This document shows, one piece after another, positions 23,248 to 31,348 of a stretch of 35,639 nucleotides of DNA; position 1 is the stretch's first letter, and the number at the start of each line of letters is the position of its first letter. This stretch comes from Pseudomonadota bacterium (GTDB lineage: Bacteria; Desulfobacterota; Desulfarculia; Desulfarculales; Desulfarculaceae): positions 1 to 35,639 of the forward strand of contig JAHJPG010000068.1 of assembly GCA_018819925.1 (NCBI GenBank), written 5' to 3'. Made by a program: the position numbers and the translations under genes. Below the pieces are notes generated by a model, which did not search any database, was not told the origin of the DNA, and saw only the letters and a list, made by a program, of their open reading frames with translations.

Positions 23248-23997
23248 ATGAACGAATACATCCTCGATGTCCAGGGCCTGTGCAAGGCCTTCGGCGGCCT
23301 GCAGGCCACAACCGAGGTCAGCTACAGGATGGGCCAGGGCGAGTTGTCGGCCATCATCGGCCCCAACGGCGCGGGCAAAAGCACCTTCTTCAACCTCATC
23401 AGCGGCTTCCACCGCCCGGACAAGGGCCAGGTTCTCTTCAAGGGGGCGGACATCACCTCCTGGCCTCCATACCGCATCGCCCGCTTCGGCATGAGCCGCG
23501 CTTTCCAGGTGAGCAACATCTATCCCATGCTCACCACCTACCAGAACGTTCGCCAGGCCATCCTGGTGCAGCAGCGGCGCACCATGGACCTTTTCCGGCG
23601 GGCCGAGCACCTGGCCCGCAAGGAAACCGTGCAGCTGCTAGAGGTCACCGGCCTGAACGAACACCACAACGAGATCGCCGGCACCATGTCCCAGGGCGAC
23701 AAGAAGCGCCTGGAACTGGCCCTGGCCCTGGCCATAAAACCGGACCTGCTGCTGTTGGACGAGCCCACCGCGGGCATGTCCATGGAGGAGACCCACGCCA
23801 CCATGGAGTTGGTGGCCGACCTGAACCGGGAGATGGGGGTGACCATTCTTTTCACGGAGCACGACATGCCCGTGGTCTTCGGCTACGCGCGGCGCCTTAC
23901 CGTCCTGCACCAGGGCGCCCTCATCGCCGACGGTTCGCCGCAGGAGGTCAGGGACAATGAGGAAGTTCAACGCGTATACCTGGGAGAAGAGGTGTGA
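23248..23997 (+). CDS. Liv-type ABC transporter ATPase (LivG family)
   Basis: The 249-residue nucleotide-binding subunit energises uptake. Walker A is GPNGAGKST (about 37-45). The ABC signature is MSQGDKKRLELALALA, where the usual LSGG is replaced by MSQG, a variant common in LivG proteins. Walker B is LLLLDEPTAG and the switch His is in FTEHDM. The RAFQVSNIYPMLTTYQNV Q-loop segment is also typical. The gene starts one base after the LivM stop, and its stop overlaps the start of the second ATPase (GTGA). Confidence 0.9.
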   Translation: MNEYILDVQGLCKAFGGLQATTEVSYRMGQGELSAIIGPNGAGKSTFFNLISGFHRPDKGQVLFKGADITSWPPYRIARFGMSRAFQVSNIYPMLTTYQNVRQAILVQQRRTMDLFRRAEHLARKETVQLLEVTGLNEHHNEIAGTMSQGDKKRLELALALAIKPDLLLLDEPTAGMSMEETHATMELVADLNREMGVTILFTEHDMPVVFGYARRLTVLHQGALIADGSPQEVRDNEEVQRVYLGEEV

Positions 23998-24701
23998 TAC
24001 TGGAAGTTGACAAGGTTCACACCTACTACGGCACCAGCCACATCCTGTTCGATGTGAGCCTGTCCGTGGACCGGGGCGAGATCGTCTGCCTGCTGGGCCG
24101 CAACGGGGCCGGCAAGACCACTACCCTGCGCACCCTAATGGGGCTCACCCCCTGCAAATCCGGGAGCATCAAGTTCCACGGCCAGGAGATCAAGAGCCGC
24201 CCGCCCTACTACATCGCCCGCCTGGGCATGGGCTATGTGCCCGACAACCGCCTGGTGTTCCCGGACCTCACCGTGCGCGAGAACTTGGAGCTGGCCATAA
24301 AGGTGCCCAAGAAGTTCAGCGGCGAGCCCTGGAGCGTGGAGCGGGTCTACGAGCTGTTTCCCTCGCTCAAGAAGCTGGACCGCAACCTGGGCGGCTATCT
24401 GAGCGGCGGCGAGCAGCAGATGCTCACCGTGGGCCGCACCCTGATGGGCAACCCGGAGCTGATACTCCTGGACGAGCCGGTGGAGGGGCTCGCCCCGCTG
24501 GTGGTGAGGGAGTTCGCCTCCCGCATACGCTCGCTCAGGACCCTGGGCCAGACAATCCTGTTCTCCGAACAGAACCTGGCCTTCGCCCTGGCCGTGGCCC
24601 AGCGTGCCTACGTCATAGACCGGGGACGCATCCGCTTCCAAGGCAGCATGGAGGAGCTGGGGGCCAACGAGGAGGTAAAGCGCAAGTACCTGATGGTCTA
24701 G
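23994..24701 (+). CDS. Liv-type ABC transporter ATPase (LivF family)
   Basis: The 235-residue partner ATPase has Walker A GRNGAGKTT (about 34-42), the LivF-typical GMGYVPDNRLVFPDLTVRENL, signature LSGGEQQML and Walker B LILLDEPVEGLAP. Its start is GTG at 23994, overlapping the preceding stop, so it is translationally coupled. It is the last gene of the transporter. An acyl-CoA synthetase gene converges on it with only 18 bp between stops, leaving little room for an independent terminator. Confidence 0.9.
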   Translation: MILEVDKVHTYYGTSHILFDVSLSVDRGEIVCLLGRNGAGKTTTLRTLMGLTPCKSGSIKFHGQEIKSRPPYYIARLGMGYVPDNRLVFPDLTVRENLELAIKVPKKFSGEPWSVERVYELFPSLKKLDRNLGGYLSGGEQQMLTVGRTLMGNPELILLDEPVEGLAPLVVREFASRIRSLRTLGQTILFSEQNLAFALAVAQRAYVIDRGRIRFQGSMEELGANEEVKRKYLMV

Positions 24702-24719
24702 CGGCCGGCCCGTGGGCCC

Positions 24720-26354
24720 TCATTTGCCTTGCCGGGCCAACTCCCTCTGGCGCAGTTCGTTGCGCTTTATTTTGCCGGTGGCGGTCATGGGCAGCTGGCT
24801 GACGAACTCCATTTGGCGCGGATACTCGTGGGCGGCCAGGCGGGTCTTGACGAACTGCTGGATGTCCCGCTCCAGGGCCTGGTCCTGGGCCACCCCGGGC
24901 TTGGTCACGATGAAGGCCTTGACCACCTCGCCGCGCACCGGGTCCGGCGCGCCGATGACCGCCGCCAGGGCCACGCCGGGATGCTTGATGAGGCAGTCCT
25001 CGATCTCCGAGGGGCCGATGCGGTATCCGGAGCTGGTGATCAAGTCGTCCTTGCGGCCCACGAACCAGAAGTATCCCTGCGCGTCCTTTTTGGCCAGATC
25101 GCCGAACAGGCACCAGTCCTCAATGAACTTATCCGCGGTGGCTTGAGGGTTTTGCCAGTACTGCAGAAACATCACCGGGTCCGGCCGGAGGCAGGCCACC
25201 TCTCCCACCTCGCCCGGAGGCAGCGGCCGGCCTTCGGGGTCCACCACCTCCACCCGGTGGCCGGGCACCGGCCGGCCCATGGAGCCCGGCCGCACCTCCA
25301 TCAACTCGGCGCAGTTGCTGAGAACCAGGTTGCACTCAGTCATGCCGTAGAACTCGTTGATGGTCAGCTTCATCGCCTCGCGGCCCCAGTCCAGAAGTCC
25401 CGCGCCCAGGGTTTCGCCGCCGCTGCCGATGGAGCGCATCGCGTAGTCGTAGCGCTCCCAGGGCCGTGGCACCTGGCGCATCATCTTAAGGGCGGTGGGG
25501 GGCATGAAGGCGTTGCGCACCCCGTACTTGGCCAACAAGTGGAAGGCCTTTTCCGGATCGAACTTGCGCGCCCGGTGGGCCAGCACCGGGATGCCGAAGT
25601 GCCAGGAGGGCAAGAGAGCGTCCAACAGGCCACCGGCCCAGGCCCAGTCCGCCGGGGTCCAGAAGAGGTCGTCGTCCTGAGGGAAGAAGTTTTGGGGAAA
25701 CTGCACCCCGGGCAGGTGGCCCAGCAGGGTGCGGTGGGCATGCAGGGCTCCCTTGGGCGGCCCGGTGGTGCCCGAGGTGTAGATGAGCAGGGCCGGGTCC
25801 TCGGCCGAAGTCTCCACCGGGGTGAAGCTGGCCGAGGCCTGGTCCAGGGCCGCCCAAAAGTCCACCACCCCGGCCGGGACCTTGCCCCGGGCCTGCACCA
25901 CGGTGGTCAACTCGGGCAGGGCGTCCTTGATCTCCATGACCTTGGGCAGGTTGGCCTCGTCAGTGATGATGGCCCGGGCCCCGCTGTTGCCCAGGCGGTA
26001 CTCCAGGGCCTCGGGCCCAAAGAGGGTGAACAGGGGCACGGCTATGGCCCCCAGCTTGTAGATGGCCACATGGGCCAGGCCGGCTTCCACGCACTGGGGC
26101 AGCAGGATGCCCACCCGGTCGCCACGTTTGACGCCCTGGGCGGCCAGAAGGTTGGCCAGACGGTTGGAGAGCCGCATGAGGTCCCAAAAGGTGTATTTCT
26201 CCACCTGCCCGGACTCGTCCTCGAAGATCAAGGCCAGGCGGTAGCGCTGGCCGGCCCACTTGTCGCAGACGTCCACCCCCATGTTGAAAAAGGCGGGAAT
26301 CCGCCACTGGAACGCGCCGTAAATCTCCTCGTAGGTCTGTTCTCTGGAAAGCAT
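24720..26354 (-). CDS. AMP-forming acyl-CoA synthetase (acetyl/medium-chain acyl-CoA synthetase-like)
   Basis: The 544-residue adenylate-forming ligase activates a carboxylic acid with ATP and CoA. Motif A3 is LIYTSGTTGPPKGALHAH (about 191-208), A5 is INEFYGMTECN (about 337-347), the hinge region is GRKDDLITSSGYRIGPSEIE, and the C-terminal catalytic Lys is in MTATGKIKRNEL. The overall form, with SWHFGIPVLAHRARKFD and MPPTALKMMRQV, resembles acetate or medium-chain acyl ligases more than long-chain or benzoate ligases, though substrate choice is not certain. The ATG at 26354 has GGAGGAACC directly upstream. It converges on the transporter and is divergent from a hydroxyacyl-CoA dehydrogenase, suggesting it activates the imported acid. 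Confidence 0.88.
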   Translation of the reverse strand: MLSREQTYEEIYGAFQWRIPAFFNMGVDVCDKWAGQRYRLALIFEDESGQVEKYTFWDLMRLSNRLANLLAAQGVKRGDRVGILLPQCVEAGLAHVAIYKLGAIAVPLFTLFGPEALEYRLGNSGARAIITDEANLPKVMEIKDALPELTTVVQARGKVPAGVVDFWAALDQASASFTPVETSAEDPALLIYTSGTTGPPKGALHAHRTLLGHLPGVQFPQNFFPQDDDLFWTPADWAWAGGLLDALLPSWHFGIPVLAHRARKFDPEKAFHLLAKYGVRNAFMPPTALKMMRQVPRPWERYDYAMRSIGSGGETLGAGLLDWGREAMKLTINEFYGMTECNLVLSNCAELMEVRPGSMGRPVPGHRVEVVDPEGRPLPPGEVGEVACLRPDPVMFLQYWQNPQATADKFIEDWCLFGDLAKKDAQGYFWFVGRKDDLITSSGYRIGPSEIEDCLIKHPGVALAAVIGAPDPVRGEVVKAFIVTKPGVAQDQALERDIQQFVKTRLAAHEYPRQMEFVSQLPMTATGKIKRNELRQRELARQGK

Positions 26355-26389
26355 GGTTCCTCCTGGCGGCGAGAGGCGTGGGATCCGGG

Positions 26390-26417
26390 CGGGCAGGGTA
26401 TTGCAAGATTATGCCCC
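26390..26417. promoter_or_regulatory. candidate bidirectional sigma-54 promoter around TTGCAA
   Basis: The palindromic TTGCAA at 26401-26406 is a perfect -12 element on both strands. A GG lies at exactly the -24 distance on each side (26391-26392 for plus, 26415-26416 for minus). The rest of each -24 box is poor. It would serve the divergent ligase and dehydrogenase genes. Confidence 0.35.
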
Positions 26418-26494
26418 AAGACCCGGCGCCAGGGGAAGGGGCAGGCGCGTCCGGCGGCATCGATCGCCGCCGCGCGGAAAGGAAGGGCCTGAGC

Positions 26495-27412
26495 ATGGAA
26501 CCGATTCGCTTCGACGGCCAAGCGGCCATCGTCACCGGGGCCGGGGCCGGCCTGGGCAAGAGCTACGCCACCTTCCTGGCCGCCCGGGGGGCCCGGGTGC
26601 TGGTCAACGACCTGGGCAGCGGCTACGCGGACCAGGAGCGTTCGGCCGGCCCGGCCCAGCAGGTGGCCCGGGAGATCGTGGCCTCCGGCGGACAAGCCGT
26701 GGCCAACGCCGACAGCGTGGCCGATTGGGAGGGGGCCCAACGCATGGTGGAGCAGTGCCTGGCCGCCTTCGGCCGGGTGGACATAGTTATCAACAACGCC
26801 GGCATCCTGCGAGACCGCTCCTTCCTCAAGATGCCGGTGGAGGACTTCCAAATGGTTTTGGGAGTGCACCTGCTGGGCGCCATTTACGTGACCCGGGCCG
26901 CCTTCCCGGCAATGAAGGAGCAGGCCTACGGGCGCATCGTGCTCACCACCTCCACCAGCGGCCTGTTCGGGGTCTTCGGCCAGACCAACTACTCGGCGGC
27001 CAAGCTGGGACTGGTGGGCTTCATGAACGCCCTGAAACAGGAGGGGGACCGCTACAACATCCTGGTCAACGCGGTGGCGCCACTGGCCGCCACCCGCCTG
27101 AGCCGTCCCACCGGCTTCTTCCCGCCGGAGATGGAGCCGCTGCTGCGGCCCGAGTTGGTCACGCCCTTGGTGGCCTGGTTTTGCAGCCAGCGGTGCGGCG
27201 TCAGCGGGGATATCGTGGAGGCCGGCGGAGGATACTTTGCCAAGGTGCAGATCATGGAAGGTCAGGGGGTGCGCTTCGAGCCTCGGCGCGAGCTGACCCC
27301 GGAGATGGTCGCCGAGCGCTACGGCCAAATAAGCGACATGAGCGGAGCCCGGCCCTTTGACTCGGCCAACCAGCAGATGCAAACGGCCCTGGCACCGCTG
27401 TGGGGAAAATAA
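26495..27412 (+). CDS. 3-hydroxyacyl-CoA dehydrogenase, SDR of the MFE-2/HSD17B4 type
   Basis: The 305-residue oxidoreductase matches the dehydrogenase domain of multifunctional enzyme type 2, which oxidises (3R)-hydroxyacyl-CoA to 3-oxoacyl-CoA with NAD. Visible are TGAGAGLGKSYA (residues about 14-25), VNDLGSG (an Asp favouring NAD), NNAGILRDRSF, the active-site Ser in TSTSG and QTNYSAAKLGL with the Tyr-Lys pair. Its C-terminal segment beyond the SDR core (SGDIVEAGGGYFAKVQIM) is typical for this group. The ATG at 26495 is preceded by GGAAGG; an upstream in-frame start at 26378 would add 39 residues not found in the family. It is divergent from the ligase by 140 bp. Confidence 0.87.
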   Translation: MEPIRFDGQAAIVTGAGAGLGKSYATFLAARGARVLVNDLGSGYADQERSAGPAQQVAREIVASGGQAVANADSVADWEGAQRMVEQCLAAFGRVDIVINNAGILRDRSFLKMPVEDFQMVLGVHLLGAIYVTRAAFPAMKEQAYGRIVLTTSTSGLFGVFGQTNYSAAKLGLVGFMNALKQEGDRYNILVNAVAPLAATRLSRPTGFFPPEMEPLLRPELVTPLVAWFCSQRCGVSGDIVEAGGGYFAKVQIMEGQGVRFEPRRELTPEMVAERYGQISDMSGARPFDSANQQMQTALAPLWGK

Positions 27413-28255
27413 GAGACATCCCACCCAGCGGTTCCAGATGACCGGCCTAATCGGAGGCGTGGGGAATATCTGCAAGGCATCGGCGTTGTTTGAAACAACT
27501 GTGCCTCTTTTGTGCTTCCCAGGTGTCCCCAAACGCCCCTACGTGTTCAAATCCATGTTTATGCCCCCATCCCAGCCGATACCAATCAGCTTCCTGTAGC
27601 CTACGGAATAGAGGTGACTGGTTTTTTGCGGGTCGCCGCGCACGGCGGCCACTCTCTTTGCGTTCAATTCAAAAACCTGACCAGCGCCATAAACTCATCA
27701 AGGGCCAGTCTACGGAGTAAAGGCTGGCATCCATGATGATCAACTCCCGCAACAGGCTCAAATGGATCGGCCAATCATCGCATCGCAACTACACCAATTC
27801 CACTCGTAACGACGAAGAGGCAGTAAAGATTGGGTTGAATAAAGGAATCGCAGCCATGTAAACCGCATTTTGAAACATTTCCATTGCTGGCAGCAGGGGG
27901 CTGGGAAGCACAATACCATACCGGCTCCTTCAAAAGCTTCAGCCATCCGGCCACCAGTTGCCGTTATTCCATATATTGCTTACATTTTAGCTTACGCCCT
28001 GCACACCTCCCACAACCACCATTTTATTTTTGTCATTTAATTCAGTTGGTTTTGTCATGTTTATCAACCATTACAGATAATAGTTGACAAATGCGTATCC
28101 TTATTATAATAATTTATATTGTATATGATATTGTGCGCAATTTAAGTTACGGATGGCTCGCCGCAGATTGATCACATAGATGCCTTTCGGTGGCGACGCC
28201 CCTTTTGCATGAGAAATTTTCCAACCATCTCCAACCGTCTGATGAGGTAGCATTC
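27413..28255. other. long intergenic region at the composition change, with a promoter near its end
   Basis: More than 800 bp without a recognised gene. Short open frames (for example 27733-27861 plus and 27758-27946 minus) have no family features. The sequence shifts from GC-rich on the left to AT-rich by about 27800. The left part may be decayed coding or mobile DNA; nothing could be named. Confidence 0.5.
28084..28112 (+). promoter_or_regulatory. sigma-70-like promoter for the synthase/thiolase unit
   Basis: TTGACA at 28084-28089 is followed after 17 bp by TAATAA (28107-28112), or after 15 bp by TATAAT (28105-28110). It lies about 145 bp before the start codon in AT-rich DNA. ATTG-TGCG-CAAT just downstream (about 28131-28142) could be an operator for the GntR regulator, which is speculative. 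Confidence 0.5.
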
Positions 28256-29722
28256 ATGATCGGCATACAAGCTTTCGGTGGCTACGTGCCGCGATACCGT
28301 CTGGACCGGCAACTAATTTACCAGTCCATGGGCTGGATGGCTCCGGGGAACAAAGCCCACTGCAGAGGAGAAAAAGCGGTGGCGGGGTTTGATGAGGACA
28401 GCATTACCATGGCCGTTGCCGCCAGTCTGGATGCGATGTGCAATTGCGACCGATCAAGGATCGATTCGCTTTGTTTCGCATCTACATGCTTGCCGTTTAA
28501 AGAAAGGCTGAACGCAGGGATTATAAAAACGGCGCTGGGGCTAAAGAACGAAATTTCCGCAGCCGATTTCAGTAGCGGCCTGAGATCCGGCACCACCGCT
28601 CTGCTCCATGCGTTGGACAGCATCAAGGCCAAGCGTTCCAGATCTACATTGCTATGCGCTGCGGACAACCGGCTGGGCAAGCCGGCTTCTCCACAGGAGA
28701 TCATATTCGGGGATGCTGGCGCTGCATTTCTCGTTGGCGATGAGAACGTCGTTGCCGAGTTCAAAGGATCTTACTCAACCACCCACGATTTTGTGGATCA
28801 TTACCGCGGCGAATTCGCCAAATACGACCGTCAGTGGGAGGATCGGTGGATTCGCGACGTGGGATTGACACATTTGATTCCCGAAGCGTTCAATGGGTTT
28901 CTTCAAAAGTACGGCAAGCAGATAAGTGAATACAATAAAATAGTCTATCCTTGTCACGACAGGACCGCTCGAAAAACAATCAACAATCTGATGGGCATCG
29001 CTCCCGAAATGGAGCAGGATAATTTGCAGGAAAGAATCGGTGACAGTGGCAGCGCACATGCACTGGTAATGCTGGTAAAGGCCTTAGAAAATGCTGTTGC
29101 CGGAGAGAGAATCCTGGTTTTAAGCTTTGGCAACGGGTGTGACGTTTTGGACTTCGAGGTGACCTTTGCCATCGAACACCCATCGGCAAGCAAGCATATC
29201 TCCGGCTGGTTAAATGATCGGATCGAACTGAACAACTACACCAAATACCTTGTGTGGCGCAATATTTTGCCAGTTGAAGAAGGGTTGCGCTCGGAAGAGG
29301 ATCTGTGGACGCGCTGGTCGTTGCTGTGGCGAAAACGGAATGAAATATTGGCATTGCGCGGAACTCGCTGTAAGCAATGCGGTACAGTTCAATATCCGCC
29401 TCAAAGAGTGTGCGTCAATGACGAATGTGGTGCTATCGATGAGATGGAAGAGTATGGATTTTCCGACAAAACCGGAATTATTGCAAGCTACACGGGAGAC
29501 AATCTCGCGTCATCTTTCAATCCGCCGGCCATTTATGGACAGATTGAGTTTGAGGGCGGTGGAAAGTACATGTTCGATTTCGCTGATTGTGAATTGGATG
29601 CGCTCTCGACCGGCATGCCGGTGAAGATGAGTTTTCGAAAAAAATACCACGATCCCAGAAGGGATATTTCCGGCTATTTTTGGAAAGCCGTCCCATCAAA
29701 GGAGACTACAACAGATGGCTAA
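28256..29722 (+). CDS. HMG-CoA-synthase-like protein fused to a C-terminal DUF35 (zinc ribbon/OB) domain
   Basis: The 488-residue fusion has a thiolase-fold HMG-CoA-synthase-like part (MIGIQAFGGYVPRYRLDR up to about residue 340) followed by a DUF35 acyl-CoA-binding domain whose zinc ribbon uses Cys372, Cys375, Cys386 and Cys391. In archaea, HMG-CoA synthase, DUF35 and thiolase are separate proteins of one complex; here two are joined and a thiolase follows. By motif comparison the catalytic Cys position is Leu109 (FSSGLRSGTTAL) and the Glu of the SES motif is replaced (ASTCLPF), while the His in PCHDRTARK remains. It is therefore unlikely to be a normal condensing enzyme and may be a scaffold or altered-activity partner. 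The ATG at 28256 has GAGG upstream; the GTG at 28190 adds an unrelated 22 residues. Confidence 0.8.
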   Translation: MIGIQAFGGYVPRYRLDRQLIYQSMGWMAPGNKAHCRGEKAVAGFDEDSITMAVAASLDAMCNCDRSRIDSLCFASTCLPFKERLNAGIIKTALGLKNEISAADFSSGLRSGTTALLHALDSIKAKRSRSTLLCAADNRLGKPASPQEIIFGDAGAAFLVGDENVVAEFKGSYSTTHDFVDHYRGEFAKYDRQWEDRWIRDVGLTHLIPEAFNGFLQKYGKQISEYNKIVYPCHDRTARKTINNLMGIAPEMEQDNLQERIGDSGSAHALVMLVKALENAVAGERILVLSFGNGCDVLDFEVTFAIEHPSASKHISGWLNDRIELNNYTKYLVWRNILPVEEGLRSEEDLWTRWSLLWRKRNEILALRGTRCKQCGTVQYPPQRVCVNDECGAIDEMEEYGFSDKTGIIASYTGDNLASSFNPPAIYGQIEFEGGGKYMFDFADCELDALSTGMPVKMSFRKKYHDPRRDISGYFWKAVPSKETTTDG

Positions 29723-30920
29723 AGGAATCAGAGATAAAATAGCCATAATAGGTATGGGATGCACACGGTTCGGCGAACGTTGGGAATCGGGTGCAGAGGA
29801 CTTGATGGTGGAGTCTTTCACTGAGTGCCTGGCAGATGCGGGCATCGAACGAAAGGAAATCCAGGCGGCATATCTAGGCTGCTACAACGACGAGGTCAAC
29901 ATCGGGAAGTCTGCGGTTCCATTGGCAAAGACGCTGAAATTGCCCTTTATTCCCGTAACACGTCTTGAGAACTACTGCGCCACGGCGACGGAAGCCTTTC
30001 GTGCAGCCTGCTATGCTGTGGCATCCGGTGCCTATGACATTGCTTTGGCGCTTGGCGTCGAAAAGCTGAAGGATGCCGGATATGGCGGCCTGCCCGGAGG
30101 AGCCGGCGCTGGTGTAGATGCGTTCATGGCGGGAGCCAACGCCACAGCCCCCGGGGCTTTTGCCCAGTTGGCAACAGCGTATGCAGCCAAGCATGGCATC
30201 ACCATGGAACAGATCAAGCATGCGTTAGCCCATGTTTCCGTCAAGAGCCATGCCAACGGCGCTCTGAATAAAAAGGCCCATTTACGCAAGGTGATTACCG
30301 AGGAGCAGGTCCTGGCAGCACCGATGATTGCCTATCCTCTCGGACTTTTTGATTGCTGCGGAGTCAGTGACGGTTCGGCTGCCGCCATCGTCACGACCAC
30401 CGACATTGCACGTGCGATTAAACCCAAAGAGGAAATCATATCGGTCAAGTCCATTCAGATCGCGGCGACATCCGGCGAAGAGTCTATTTCGACCAATTGG
30501 GATGGTTCATACTTTGCTACCACCCGGAGAGCAGCCATGCAGGCCTACGAAGAGGCTGCCATCAAAAATCCTCGGCAGGAGATTAGCATGATGGAAGTGC
30601 ATGACTGCTTTTCCATCACAGAATTCGTCACAATGGAGGATCTTTTCATCTCTCCTGAGGGTAGCGCATGCGATGATGTGCTCAATGGTCTATTCGACCT
30701 CAACGGGGGTATACCCTGCCAAGTGGACGGGGGGCTGAAATGTTTCGGCCACCCTGTCGGCGCCTCCGGCTTGAGGATGCTATATGCCATGTACGAGCAG
30801 TTACTGGAAAGAGTTCCTGAAGAAAGGAAAGTGCATAATGCCCGGTTGGGATTGACCCACAATTTAGGAGGAAGACCACATCAGAATGTCGCAGCTATTT
30901 GCATCATTGGCAGGGGTTGA
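29715..30920 (+). CDS. thiolase family protein (SCP-x/acetyl-CoA acetyltransferase-like), DUF35 partner
   Basis: The 401-residue enzyme is predicted to cleave or form 3-oxoacyl-CoA. The nucleophile Cys88 sits in LENYCATATEAF, an active-site His is in MEVHDCFS and the GHP motif is in CFGHPVGASGLRM. The C-terminal active-site region has THNLGG in place of the classical second Cys motif, as in SCP-x-type and DUF35-dependent thiolases such as BbsB of anaerobic toluene breakdown. Its ATG at 29715 overlaps the preceding fusion gene by 8 bp, so the two are co-translated and probably form one complex. It closes the operon; IS remnants follow about 150 bp later. Confidence 0.85.
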   Translation: MAKGIRDKIAIIGMGCTRFGERWESGAEDLMVESFTECLADAGIERKEIQAAYLGCYNDEVNIGKSAVPLAKTLKLPFIPVTRLENYCATATEAFRAACYAVASGAYDIALALGVEKLKDAGYGGLPGGAGAGVDAFMAGANATAPGAFAQLATAYAAKHGITMEQIKHALAHVSVKSHANGALNKKAHLRKVITEEQVLAAPMIAYPLGLFDCCGVSDGSAAAIVTTTDIARAIKPKEEIISVKSIQIAATSGEESISTNWDGSYFATTRRAAMQAYEEAAIKNPRQEISMMEVHDCFSITEFVTMEDLFISPEGSACDDVLNGLFDLNGGIPCQVDGGLKCFGHPVGASGLRMLYAMYEQLLERVPEERKVHNARLGLTHNLGGRPHQNVAAICIIGRG

Positions 30921-31073
30921 ACATTATAAGTATGCTTCGCTGTCTTTCGCCTGCCGTAAATCATAGTTTCATTTTATCAGGAGAAAATAGTTCCAGAGCT
31001 AGCAGTGCTATAGTGTTATACGTGGAACGTTTTCATTGGCAATAAAAATAAGTATGCATACCATTATATTTTT

Positions 31074-31289
31074 CAGGAAGCCAGGTTAAGGGACATAGTG
31101 AGGTTCTTTGAACTGGACTTGGAGGCCAATAAAATCGCCCTATCAATCAGATTAAGCCGGAAGACAATTAATCGCTACTTAGTCTTGATCAGGCAACGCA
31201 TTGCTGAACATTGTGAGCAAAAAACTGTGTTGCATGGGGATATATTGTCTGATAATATTTATTTTGGGGAAAGGCAAGTAATCACTGTC
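31074..31289 (+). pseudogene. IS1595-family transposase N-terminal fragment
   Basis: The frame reads RDIVRFFELDLEANKIALSI, then RLSRKTINRYLVLIRQRIAEHCEQ and IYFGERQV. This matches the helix-turn-helix and the start of the catalytic domain of IS1595-type transposases (compare DESYFGARRV), with the usual Asp-Glu disturbed. It breaks off at 31290, where an IS3 tip begins, so only about 70 residues remain. Confidence 0.7.
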
Positions 31290-31348
31290 TGAAGTTCCCC
31301 CTATTTACTGGACACCTTATTAAGCGAGTATATTTCGCGAGAGAGGTG
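31290..31348 (+). repeat. IS3-type left end (inverted repeat plus 34-bp leader repeat)
   Basis: The tip TGAAGTTCCCCCTATTTACT followed by GGACACC is a typical IS3 terminal repeat and mirrors the right tip at 2674-2699. Bases 31315-31348 repeat 4201-4234 with about three mismatches. The element is cut off at 31349 where IS6110-like DNA begins on the other strand. Confidence 0.65.

Noticed and set aside
24729-26492. 587-codon plus-strand open frame opposite the acyl-CoA synthetase
   Set aside because: It is a shadow of the ligase gene, whose A3, A5 and C-terminal Lys motifs are clear on the minus strand.
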